Both the position numbers and the translations under genes were made by a program. Shown piece after piece: positions 1 through 6,787 of a stretch of 20,177 bases of DNA. Source of the stretch: Candidatus Latescibacterota bacterium (lineage in GTDB: Bacteria; JAAXHH01; JACQVL01); assembly GCA_016209865.1 (NCBI GenBank), contig JACQVL010000109.1:1-20177 (forward strand). The letters are read 5' to 3'. Below the pieces are notes generated by a model. The model did no database searches and had not been told where the DNA came from. It saw only the letters and a list, made by a program, of their open reading frames with translations. Each line of letters opens with the position of its first letter. Positions within the stretch are counted from its first letter, which is position 1.

Positions 1-908
1 ACGGCAACTATCCCTCCAACGACAAAGGCCAGCGCCTCTACCCACGCTACGAGTTCTTCAAGCAGTGTGTCGAGGTGTTCGAAGCGAGCGGCCGGTCGGT
101 CCCCGTCTTCAACGACAAGCACCTGTCGTGGAACTGGGATTACGCGGTCGAGATGTACGAGACAGCCCGTCGGATGGGGTTTGCGTTCATGGCCGGGTCG
201 AGTCTTCCGGTCACCTGGCGGACGCCGTCGATCGACATGCCGCCTGGCGCGCGCGTCGAGGAAGCGGTGTGCGTCGCCTACGGCGGAGTTGACAGTTACG
301 ATTTCCACGCCTTAGAGACGCTGCAGTGCATGGTCGAACGGCGCGCGGGCGGGGAGACCGGCGTGACATGGCTGCAAGCCTACCGGGGGGAACGGTTCTG
401 GAAGGCCCACCATGAAGGTGTCTGGTCGCCGGAGCTGTTCGAATCCGCCCTCTCGCGCAGCCATACCCTCAAACCCGCACGCGCCGGGTTCAACGACATC
501 TTCCCCACGTTAGACGAGATGAAGCAGGTCGTCACAGACCCGATCGCCTACTGCTACGAGCACGCGGACGGCCTGCGGTGTGCGATGGTCCTGATGAACG
601 GCCTGGTGCAGGATTTCAACTTCGCCGCGCGGGTAGAAGGACAGTCGGAGCCGTTGTCCACGCAGATGTACCTGCCGATGCCGCCAGCCCGCACCTCGTT
701 AGCCAACTTTTTCTCCCCGCAGGTGAACAATGTCGAGCAGATGTTTTTAACGGGGAAACCGACCTACCCGGTCGAGCGGACGCTGTTGACGACCGGACTG
801 ACGGCCGCCGGAGTCGAGAGCCTCTTCCGGGATCAGCAACGGGTCGAGACGCCCCATCTGGCGGGTCAGTACCAGCCGACTGCGGAATCCACGTTCTGGA
901 GGACGTAA
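1..908 (+). CDS. Conserved protein of unrecognised family, copy 1 (5'-truncated)
   Basis: The open frame enters from the window edge (first full codon at position 3) and ends at TAA 906-908; the true start lies upstream. It is a paralogue of the next gene: in the first 78 aligned residues about 54 match by eye. By that alignment roughly 98 N-terminal residues are missing here. Shared motifs in order are a GNYP/GEYP turn, YPR-EFFKQCVEVFE, NDKHLS, GSSLPVTWR, HALETLQCM followed by ERR-GGETGV, and a late YPVERTLL. There are no membrane segments or signal peptide in the visible part. Conserved His, Glu, Asp and Arg residues hint at an enzyme, but I do not recognise the family and assign no reaction. 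It is the first visible gene of an operon with isoprenoid enzymes; its stop overlaps the next start. Confidence 0.85.
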   Translation, partial: GNYPSNDKGQRLYPRYEFFKQCVEVFEASGRSVPVFNDKHLSWNWDYAVEMYETARRMGFAFMAGSSLPVTWRTPSIDMPPGARVEEAVCVAYGGVDSYDFHALETLQCMVERRAGGETGVTWLQAYRGERFWKAHHEGVWSPELFESALSRSHTLKPARAGFNDIFPTLDEMKQVVTDPIAYCYEHADGLRCAMVLMNGLVQDFNFAARVEGQSEPLSTQMYLPMPPARTSLANFFSPQVNNVEQMFLTGKPTYPVERTLLTTGLTAAGVESLFRDQQRVETPHLAGQYQPTAESTFWRT

Positions 909-2101
909 TGACTTCCCCAACACCCCCGAAACGCCTGGCGGTCATCGCCACGGTCTACCGGTATCTGTCGCACGCCCAGCATTTTGCCGACCGGTTTCTG
1001 GTGGGCTATCCCCGCCAGGGACGCTGGCACCGTCCTAACACGAAGGTCGTCTCCCTCTACGTCGATCAGCGTCCCGAAGGCGACCAGAGCCTCGACCGGG
1101 CGCGCGAATTCGGGCTCACCGTCTACCCCACGATCCCCGAAGCCCTGCGCTGCGGGGGCGAACGGCTCGCCGTCGACGGCGTCCTGCTGATCGCCGAACA
1201 CGGGGAGTACCCGCGGAATGAAAAGGGGCAGATTCTTTACCCGCGCCATGAGTTCTTCAAGCAGTGCGTCGAGGTCTTCGAGCAGGACGGCCGGGCGGTT
1301 CCCGTCTACAACGACAAGCACCTGTCGTACAGCTTCGAGAAGGCGCAGGAGATGGTCGACGATGCTCGCCGCCTCGGCTTTTCCCTGTTAGCCGGGTCGT
1401 CCCTTCCGGTGACCTGGCGGCTGCCCGATATCGACCTCCCGCTCGACTGCGACATTGACAGCGCGCTGATGGTGGGAGTGGGCGGGTCAGACTCGATGGA
1501 CTACCATGCCCTTGAGACGATGCAGTGCATGATCGAACGGCGACGGGGTGGGGAAACGGGCGTCAAGGCAGTGCAGATGATCGAAGGGGACGCGGTCTGG
1601 GAAGCGGGCGAGCAGGGGCGCTGGTCGAAGGAACTGCTGACCGCCGCCCTGTCCCGCAGTGACACTCCGCAGGGACTGACGATCACGGACGGCCGGACGC
1701 AGGATGTGGTCGGCAGCGGGGAGCTGCCCCGCTTAGTCGAGCATCCGGCGGCGTACTTCATCGAGCATCTCGACGGCCTGAAGACAACGCTGCTGATGCT
1801 CAACGGCGCGGTGCAGGATTTCTGCTTCGCGGCGCGCGTGAAGGGCGTCCCGGAGCCGGTGTCCACGCAGTTCTTCCTGCCGCCGGTCCCCAACGTCACG
1901 TACTCGGCGTGTCTCGTCGCCAAGATCGAGGAGATGCTCATGACCGATCGAGCGCCGTTCCCGGCCGAGCGCACCCTCATCGTCAGCGGCATCCTGGAGA
2001 GCTGTCTGACGTCGCGCATCCAGGGCCACGAGCGTCTGGAGACGCCCCATCTCCGCGTTCAGTACCGGGCGCCGGCGGAGTCCCAACATTGTCGAGCCTG
2101 A
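908..2101 (+). CDS. Conserved protein of unrecognised family, copy 2 (possible Gfo/Idh-like N-terminus)
   Basis: 397 residues from the ATG that overlaps the previous stop (TAATG), with a GGAGG ribosome site at 898-902 five bases upstream; a longer in-frame extension to 578 would lie inside copy 1 and is not credible. Residues about 9-98 read like a Rossmann-type half: a beta strand RLAVIATVY, then a segment with LTVYPTIPEAL and VDGVLLIAEHGEYP, the spacing seen in Gfo/Idh/MocA N-termini, but without a clear GxGxxG. The second half carries the family motifs NDKHLS (135-140), GSSLPVTWR (163-171), HALETMQCM (200-208) and GGETGV. No membrane segment or signal. It sits two bases before the FAD oxidoreductase gene, so it is probably co-translated. 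The function is unknown; a dehydrogenase-like or sugar/isoprenoid-modifying enzyme is only a guess. Confidence 0.88.
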   Translation: MTSPTPPKRLAVIATVYRYLSHAQHFADRFLVGYPRQGRWHRPNTKVVSLYVDQRPEGDQSLDRAREFGLTVYPTIPEALRCGGERLAVDGVLLIAEHGEYPRNEKGQILYPRHEFFKQCVEVFEQDGRAVPVYNDKHLSYSFEKAQEMVDDARRLGFSLLAGSSLPVTWRLPDIDLPLDCDIDSALMVGVGGSDSMDYHALETMQCMIERRRGGETGVKAVQMIEGDAVWEAGEQGRWSKELLTAALSRSDTPQGLTITDGRTQDVVGSGELPRLVEHPAAYFIEHLDGLKTTLLMLNGAVQDFCFAARVKGVPEPVSTQFFLPPVPNVTYSACLVAKIEEMLMTDRAPFPAERTLIVSGILESCLTSRIQGHERLETPHLRVQYRAPAESQHCRA

Positions 2102-2103
2102 CC

Positions 2104-3369
2104 ATGAATCCGATCTCAGATGCTGACGTGATCGTCGTCGGCGCCGGGCCGGGGGGGAGCGCGGCGGCCGCCCGGCTGGCGCTGTCAGGTCGGCGGGTGC
2201 TGCTCCTGGAAGCTGCGACATTCCCCCGTGACAAAGTCTGCGGGGACGTTCTCCTGCCAGAGATCGACGCGCTTCTGGCCGCCATCCGGACCGACCTGCG
2301 TACCCTGGCCCCGGACGCCCGCTGTCTGGGCGGCTGCGTCTACACCGCGCCCGGCGGCCAGCGCATCACGGGGGAGATGCGCGACGCACACGGCATCGTC
2401 CGTCCCTGGCGGATCTTACCCCGCCTGGTGTTCGACCATCGGCTGGCAGAGCACGCGTGCCGCTGCGGGGCGCAGCTCCGGGAGGAGCATCGAGTGGTGG
2501 AGGTCGAATGGGAGGCTGAACGTGCCCGGAACGTCGTCCACATCCGGACGCCCGGCGGCACGGCGACCCTCACCGCGCCTATCGTCATCGGGGCGGACGG
2601 GGCGACCAGCCGGGTGGCGCGTAGCCGGGGTCTGCGTCCCTCCGCCGCCGACCGCAGCGCCAACCTGTGCGTCGCCCTCCGCACGTACGTGCCCTGGACA
2701 GACTCGCAGCCGTCGTTCGAGGTGATCACCGACCATGCCCTGGGCGCGGGCTGCTGCTGGATCGTCCCCGGCCCGGACGGGCGGGCGAACGTCGGCATCG
2801 GCCTGGTCGACCCCGGCCGTGAATCCCGTGCCGGTTCACTGCACGCCCATCTGGAACGGGTGTTAGGGGGACGGGTGGATTTTACCCAGGCTTCGTCGCC
2901 AGCCGGATGGCAGCTTCCGTTCGGCGACCTTCGCCGGCGCGCGACGGCGGATGGCCTGCTGCTCGTCGGGGATGCGGCCGGGTTCATCGACCCGTTCACC
3001 GGTCATGGGATTCACACCGCCATCCACAGCGGCCTGCTCGCCGCGCGAGCGGCCGAGGAGGCGCTCGCCACTGGCGACGTCCGCGCCTCGGCTCCGCCGT
3101 TCCGCGCATACGAGCGCGCCTGGAAGCGTCGCTTTGGCCGTGATTTTCTGCTCGGCCGCTGGCTGCAATGGACGATGCGGCGGGCGCACGCCTCGCCGTG
3201 GATGATCGAGTTGATCGTGAACCGTGCCGCCCACAACCGTCGCTGGGCGGACCGGTTCATGGGACTGGTCGGACACGCTCTCCCCAAGACGCACATTCTG
3301 CATCCCGGCTTTCTCCTCGACTTCATCCGGTCCGACGCGGCCTGGCGTCGCCGTCGGCAGGTGGCCTGA
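2104..3369 (+). CDS. FAD-dependent oxidoreductase, geranylgeranyl reductase family
   Basis: 421 residues starting at the ATG two bases after the previous stop. Residues 9-19 (VIVVGAGPGGS) are a dinucleotide-binding strand with GxGxxG at 13-18. FPRDKVCGD follows at about 40-48, the Cys-Gly motif typical of the geranylgeranyl reductase/UbiH-like group. A second FAD contact, LLLVGDAAGFIDPFTGHGI, has its Gly-Asp at 289-290. The length is normal for the family. Members reduce isoprenoid double bonds (chlorophyll side chains, archaeal lipids, menaquinone) or act as related FAD monooxygenases. The downstream prenyl synthase overlaps its stop (TGATG), so a polyprenyl or squalene-like substrate is likely, but saturation versus oxidation cannot be decided here. 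It is not an HpnE/CrtI-type amine-oxidase-like sequence. There are no membrane helices. Confidence 0.85.
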   Translation: MNPISDADVIVVGAGPGGSAAAARLALSGRRVLLLEAATFPRDKVCGDVLLPEIDALLAAIRTDLRTLAPDARCLGGCVYTAPGGQRITGEMRDAHGIVRPWRILPRLVFDHRLAEHACRCGAQLREEHRVVEVEWEAERARNVVHIRTPGGTATLTAPIVIGADGATSRVARSRGLRPSAADRSANLCVALRTYVPWTDSQPSFEVITDHALGAGCCWIVPGPDGRANVGIGLVDPGRESRAGSLHAHLERVLGGRVDFTQASSPAGWQLPFGDLRRRATADGLLLVGDAAGFIDPFTGHGIHTAIHSGLLAARAAEEALATGDVRASAPPFRAYERAWKRRFGRDFLLGRWLQWTMRRAHASPWMIELIVNRAAHNRRWADRFMGLVGHALPKTHILHPGFLLDFIRSDAAWRRRRQVA

Positions 3370-4439
3370 TGCGTCCTCCGTTCTCCCTCTCCGGCGCGGA
3401 GGCGATCGCGGAAACGATCGCCGCGCGGGATTACAACAACCTGTACCGCACGAGTTGCTTCTTCCGTGACGTCGAGCGCTACCGCGCGTTCTGCGCTCAA
3501 TACGCGATCATGCGGGTCGTGGACGACCGGATCGACGCGCTTCCGTCCCGTTCGACGCTCTCGTCTGACGCTCGCCGCGCCGAGCAGAAGATCGTCATGG
3601 CCTGGCGCCATGCCGTCACTGCCGCCCATCGCGGCCAGACGGCTGATTTCTCTCCCCTGATGAGCCATCTGGTCCATCCCCAGGCGGGTGACCTGCTGGA
3701 GGCTCTGACCGGCGCGTGCGAGCGGTTTCCGGTCCCGCTGAGCCTGTGGGACAATTTTTTCGACGCGATGGAGTGGGACCTCGAACGATCCCGGTTCCGC
3801 ACGTACCAGGAATTCCTCGGCTACGCCGAAGGGGCGACCGTCGCCCCCACCACGATCTATCTCTACTTGCTCAGCGCGAGCGAACAGGCGGACGGACGGT
3901 ACCGGCCGCCGGACGACTTCGACCTCATCCGGTGCGGCCGGGCGCTCGGCATCTTCTCCTACCTCGGCCACATCCTCCGCGACCTGCCCGACGACCTGTC
4001 AACGGGTGGCGACGGCTTGCTCTACTTCGCGGCCGACGACCTGAGCCGTCATCATCTCACCGAAGAGATGCTGTTCGCCGACCTGGCCGCCGGTCGCGGG
4101 AGCGAGGCGCTGCGCGGGCTCGTCGCCGACCTGGCGGGACGCGGCCGGGCAGACCTGGCGGAAGGCCGTGGCTACCTGACGGCACTGGACGGACGGCTGA
4201 CCCCGGACTGCACCTTCATCCTCGAACTCATCATCACCATCTACGAAGCGGTGCTGACCAAGATCGAAGCGTGCGGCTATGACCCGATGGCCCGCCGCCA
4301 TCACCTGACCGACGAGGAGAAAGACCGGATCGCGTTCGAGGTGGCCAGACGGACGGCATTCCTCCCTACCCCGGGTCCCCGCCGGGCAGGTGGGCAGTCC
4401 CGACCCCCACCCTTCCCTCCACCGGGCAGTGGGCAATAG
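3369..4439 (+). CDS. Squalene/phytoene synthase family prenyl synthase
   Basis: 356 residues; the ATG overlaps the previous TGA, and AGGTGG sits five bases upstream. Both Asp-rich motifs of the trans-isoprenyl diphosphate head-to-head synthases are present: VVDDRID with D52, D53 and D56, and ILRDLPDDL with D205 and D209, which bind Mg-diphosphate. The segment YFAADDLSRHHLTEEML after motif two matches the usual position of the LPAEEL-like stretch in CrtB/HpnC/HpnD. The expected reaction joins two C15 or C20 prenyl diphosphates; squalene versus phytoene cannot be told apart. The family usually ends near residue 330. Here residues about 332-356 (Pro/Gly/Arg-rich) are encoded by an intergenic inverted repeat that has replaced or run into the natural 3' end. 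It pairs functionally with the upstream reductase. Confidence 0.88.
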   Translation: MRPPFSLSGAEAIAETIAARDYNNLYRTSCFFRDVERYRAFCAQYAIMRVVDDRIDALPSRSTLSSDARRAEQKIVMAWRHAVTAAHRGQTADFSPLMSHLVHPQAGDLLEALTGACERFPVPLSLWDNFFDAMEWDLERSRFRTYQEFLGYAEGATVAPTTIYLYLLSASEQADGRYRPPDDFDLIRCGRALGIFSYLGHILRDLPDDLSTGGDGLLYFAADDLSRHHLTEEMLFADLAAGRGSEALRGLVADLAGRGRADLAEGRGYLTALDGRLTPDCTFILELIITIYEAVLTKIEACGYDPMARRHHLTDEEKDRIAFEVARRTAFLPTPGPRRAGGQSRPPPFPPPGSGQ

Positions 4440-4506
4440 AAGCCGTTCCCCCGTCCACTGCCTACTGCCCACTGCCTACTGCCCGGTGGGGAAGGGCCGG
4501 GGGTGA
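4404..4506. repeat. Imperfect inverted repeat between convergent genes, possible bidirectional terminator
   Basis: The left arm (about 4404-4434) and the reverse complement of the right arm (about 4474-4506) align with a few gaps; the core ACCGGGCAGT at 4421-4430 is matched exactly by ACTGCCCGGT at 4478-4487. The loop is about 39 bases. It lies at the meeting point of two convergent genes, ending in the last codons of the prenyl synthase gene on one side and a few bases from the stop of the membrane protein gene on the other. A long GC-rich stem in this place could end transcription from both sides, though there is no T-tract. Confidence 0.7.
4456..4483 (+). repeat. Heptanucleotide tandem repeat, YACTGCC x4
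   Basis: Four direct units of seven bases alternate CACTGCC and TACTGCC. The left arm of the surrounding hairpin carries the same motif in reverse orientation (GGCAGTG then GGCAATA at 4426-4439). It resembles the short tandemly repeated repetitive heptamers known from filamentous cyanobacteria and scattered in other phyla. Confidence 0.85.
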
Positions 4507-4511
4507 GGGGC

Positions 4512-6452
4512 CTACCCGTGCAGGATGGGGTGGCCAACACCGGGGACGAAGAGCAGATCGACGAAGAACGACAGGCCGACGCCCAAGAAATGGCCGAGGA
4601 TCAGCCCGATGAAGAAGGGGACCGCTCTGCGGTAGCGGTCGATGCCGCCGAAGCGGAGGATGAGGCGTTTGACGGCCCAGACGACGAAGATCGCGGCGGC
4701 CTGATTCCGGATCATCCAGACCGACGCGACCGACAGCCCGACGGGATGCAGCGGCCACCAGGGGAAGCGGTACTGCATCACGGTCAGCCCGGCCATGGCC
4801 GCTGCGCCGCCGGCCATGAACGTGAGCTTCTGGACATCCATCCCTTCCGGCGTCTTGATCTTGCCTAAGACCTCCTCGAACGCCCGGAGACCGGCGCCAG
4901 ACGACACCTGGAAGAACCACGACCGGAAGTTGGACGCCCCCTGCTCATAGCCCATCACGATGATGTACCCGATGGACGCCGCAAACCCCACCAGGACGGC
5001 CACCGCGATGGCGACACTCAGCCCGCGCCGGTCGCTCCGGATGGCGTCGTGCAATTTCGCCGCATGGGCCGCCGCGGGCATGAAGATCGACTGCACGTCG
5101 CCGAAGAACGAGTAGGCCAGTCCCAGGGCGGTCAGGCCGGGCGGGGTGATCGCACGGGTTCCCAGAGAGACGATCGTCATCGCCTGGCCGACGATGGGCG
5201 TGGTCACGTAGTAGACGCCCGTCTGGACGACGATCCGGGTGATGCCGACGTAGGCGATCAGGACGCACCCCAAGAAGAGCAGCGCCGCCGGGTAGGGCAG
5301 TCCGGCGCGATGCAGCCAGGCGAGCATGTAGACGACCCCCAGGCACAGCCCCACGACCGCGGCGCGGTAGGACAGCAATTCCCCGGAATCATCGACGGGC
5401 GCGCGGCGATCCCACGCCTTGCGGAACACGTCACGAAGATGGTCGCGGGCCATCCACAGGCTCCAGAGAACCATGACGACGAACGCGCCCCAGCACTGCC
5501 AGGAAGTGGACGGCAGTCCCCAGACGAACGCGTCGGTCCTGGTCACGCCAAGCCCGAAACGATTAAACAGTCCTTCCTCTATCAGGGTGATGAGGTAGAA
5601 GAACCAGATGCTGAACGTGACGTTCGTGTGGACGAAGTACATGAAGCCGATGACAGGAAAGTACAGCCGGACGTTGATCGGCGGAAACCCGCGTGCGACG
5701 GTGATGGGGTAGTCCCATGCGATCGGGGAGACGACGGGCCGGAAGAACCCGGCGATGTTCCAGAGCACGATGACGAGCGGGATGCTCGCGCCCACCCAGC
5801 ACCAGGGACTGCGGAGGATCGCCGGGACAGTCGAGGGACTGTCCGCGTCGGCGACGAGCGTCTGCGGGACTTCCATCAGAGGGAAGACGAGGCGCTCGCG
5901 CTCGACCCATTGCCTGCGGAGGATGACGACCAGGACGAAGCACACGAAGTAGAGCGTCCACACGAAGCTGAGCCACCAGAACAGGGGGACCGCCCAGGCA
6001 TGCAGGAGGACGCGCCAGGGGACGGGTTCTCCGGCGGGCAGCCCTTCGAAGAACCACGTCATGGCTTTCTGCGCATTGTCAGGGATGAGCCAGGAGGGCA
6101 GGTGAGGGAGGACGTACTCCGCCCATTGGTTTTCGGGGGAGGCTAAGTAGTGAGGGGTAGTCGGGATGGCGAGCAAAAACCCCACCATGAAGATGGGGAT
6201 GCCGGTGACGACCAGCCCCATGACGACGACCGTGACCAGCTCGGCGGGACGCAGCGCCCAGGGGGGATGGACGGCCTTGAGGAGGCTGTTCAGCAGGATC
6301 AGGCACAGGAAGGGGAAACCCACCCCGATCGGGAAGAACGACCAGGTGATCTCGGAAGACCCTAACACCCAGATCGCCGAGGGCGCGCCCACGCAGACGA
6401 GCAGCACCTGGACGAGGCCGAGGAGCAGGGAGCGCAGAGTCAGTCCGCTCAT
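4512..6452 (-). CDS. Polytopic membrane protein, DUF6785/DUF6784 (OPT-like) family
   Basis: 646 residues from the ATG at 6452. The open frame extends to 6617, but that upstream part precedes a strong promoter at 6531-6559, and family members typically begin directly with a TLRxLLLGL-like helix as here (MSGLTLRSLLLGLVQVLL). An ATG at 6464 is the alternative. The protein has about 14-16 hydrophobic helices along its whole length with few soluble loops. Landmarks are LRPAELVTVVVMG, a YLASPENQWAEYVLPHLPSW loop and LIPDNAQKAMTWFFEGLP, followed by a helix-rich half with GVYYVTTPIVGQAM and a long C-terminal bundle. The family is related to oligopeptide transporters and is common in Poribacteria, Planctomycetes and relatives; its substrate is unknown. 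There is no clear ribosome site directly before 6452, which overlaps the stop of the upstream mini-ORF (ATGA), suggesting translational coupling. Confidence 0.8.
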   Translation of the reverse strand: MSGLTLRSLLLGLVQVLLVCVGAPSAIWVLGSSEITWSFFPIGVGFPFLCLILLNSLLKAVHPPWALRPAELVTVVVMGLVVTGIPIFMVGFLLAIPTTPHYLASPENQWAEYVLPHLPSWLIPDNAQKAMTWFFEGLPAGEPVPWRVLLHAWAVPLFWWLSFVWTLYFVCFVLVVILRRQWVERERLVFPLMEVPQTLVADADSPSTVPAILRSPWCWVGASIPLVIVLWNIAGFFRPVVSPIAWDYPITVARGFPPINVRLYFPVIGFMYFVHTNVTFSIWFFYLITLIEEGLFNRFGLGVTRTDAFVWGLPSTSWQCWGAFVVMVLWSLWMARDHLRDVFRKAWDRRAPVDDSGELLSYRAAVVGLCLGVVYMLAWLHRAGLPYPAALLFLGCVLIAYVGITRIVVQTGVYYVTTPIVGQAMTIVSLGTRAITPPGLTALGLAYSFFGDVQSIFMPAAAHAAKLHDAIRSDRRGLSVAIAVAVLVGFAASIGYIIVMGYEQGASNFRSWFFQVSSGAGLRAFEEVLGKIKTPEGMDVQKLTFMAGGAAAMAGLTVMQYRFPWWPLHPVGLSVASVWMIRNQAAAIFVVWAVKRLILRFGGIDRYRRAVPFFIGLILGHFLGVGLSFFVDLLFVPGVGHPILHG

Positions 6453-6496
6453 CCCGCGCCGCATCCGACGATCACGGCCGTATACGAACGAGGCAT
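6449..6496 (-). pseudogene. 15-codon upstream ORF resembling the N-terminus of a Gfo/Idh/MocA dehydrogenase
   Basis: On the minus strand, an ATG at 6496 with GGAG a few bases upstream opens a frame encoding MPRSYTAVIVGCGAG and then TGA at 6451-6449, which overlaps the start codon of the membrane protein (ATGA). The peptide is a basic start, a beta strand and a Gly-x-Gly-x-Gly turn, which is how Gfo/Idh/MocA enzymes begin. It may be the stump of a deleted dehydrogenase gene that still lends its promoter and ribosome site to the transporter, or a leader peptide used for coupling. Fifteen residues are too few for certainty. Confidence 0.5.
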
Positions 6497-6530
6497 AGGG
6501 GGCTCCAAGGTGGCATTCGCAACTGTTCCA

Positions 6531-6559
6531 ATAATAGACAGCGTCTCTTGCGCTGACAA
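6531..6559 (-). promoter_or_regulatory. Sigma70-type promoter for the upstream mini-ORF and membrane protein
   Basis: Read on the minus strand, TTGTCA (6559-6554), a 17-base spacer and TATTAT (6536-6531). A start near 6524 would leave a leader of about 28 bases before the mini-ORF ATG at 6496. It rules out the longest start of the membrane protein gene. Confidence 0.65.
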
Positions 6560-6648
6560 GGATTTTCTGAGTGGTTGAGTTACAGTCCCAGGATGAAAGG
6601 CTTGACACCGGAGACATTTATGACGATGTTTATCAAACAGAATCACGC

Positions 6649-6704
6649 GTAGGGGCGATCCTTGTGATCGCCCGCATCGGGACGAAGACCAGATTCGTCC
6701 CTAC
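6649..6704. repeat. Compound palindromic element (two hairpins in one)
   Basis: Two perfect 8-bp stems stand side by side: GGGCGATC/GATCGCCC (6653-6660 with 6666-6673) and GGGACGAA/TTCGTCCC (6679-6686 with 6694-6701). The whole unit is bounded by GTAGGG (6649-6654) and its complement CCCTAC (6699-6704). Elements of the GTAGGGGCG...CGTCCCTAC style are dispersed in several bacterial phyla as small non-autonomous repeats. It lies in the divergent gap between the membrane protein and the M3 peptidase. Confidence 0.75.
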
Positions 6705-6787
6705 ATGGTATTGCCAATTCTGTTCGTCAAAATTCATGAGCATCATCGTTCAGCTTTTTGATAAAATCCCGACACGAAAGGGCGACT

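Noticed and set aside
5049-6146. A long plus-strand open frame (365 codons) opposite the membrane protein gene
   Set aside because: Its translation is Asp/Glu/Arg/His-rich low-complexity antisense of hydrophobic helices; the minus strand shows a coherent membrane protein with a promoter.
6453-6617. N-terminal extension of the DUF6785-type protein to 6617
   Set aside because: It would start upstream of the promoter at 6531-6559, is not hydrophobic, and family members begin at the first helix.
6602-6630. TTGACA at 6602 as a promoter of the M3 peptidase
   Set aside because: No acceptable -10 at the right distance, and the palindromic element lies between it and the gene.
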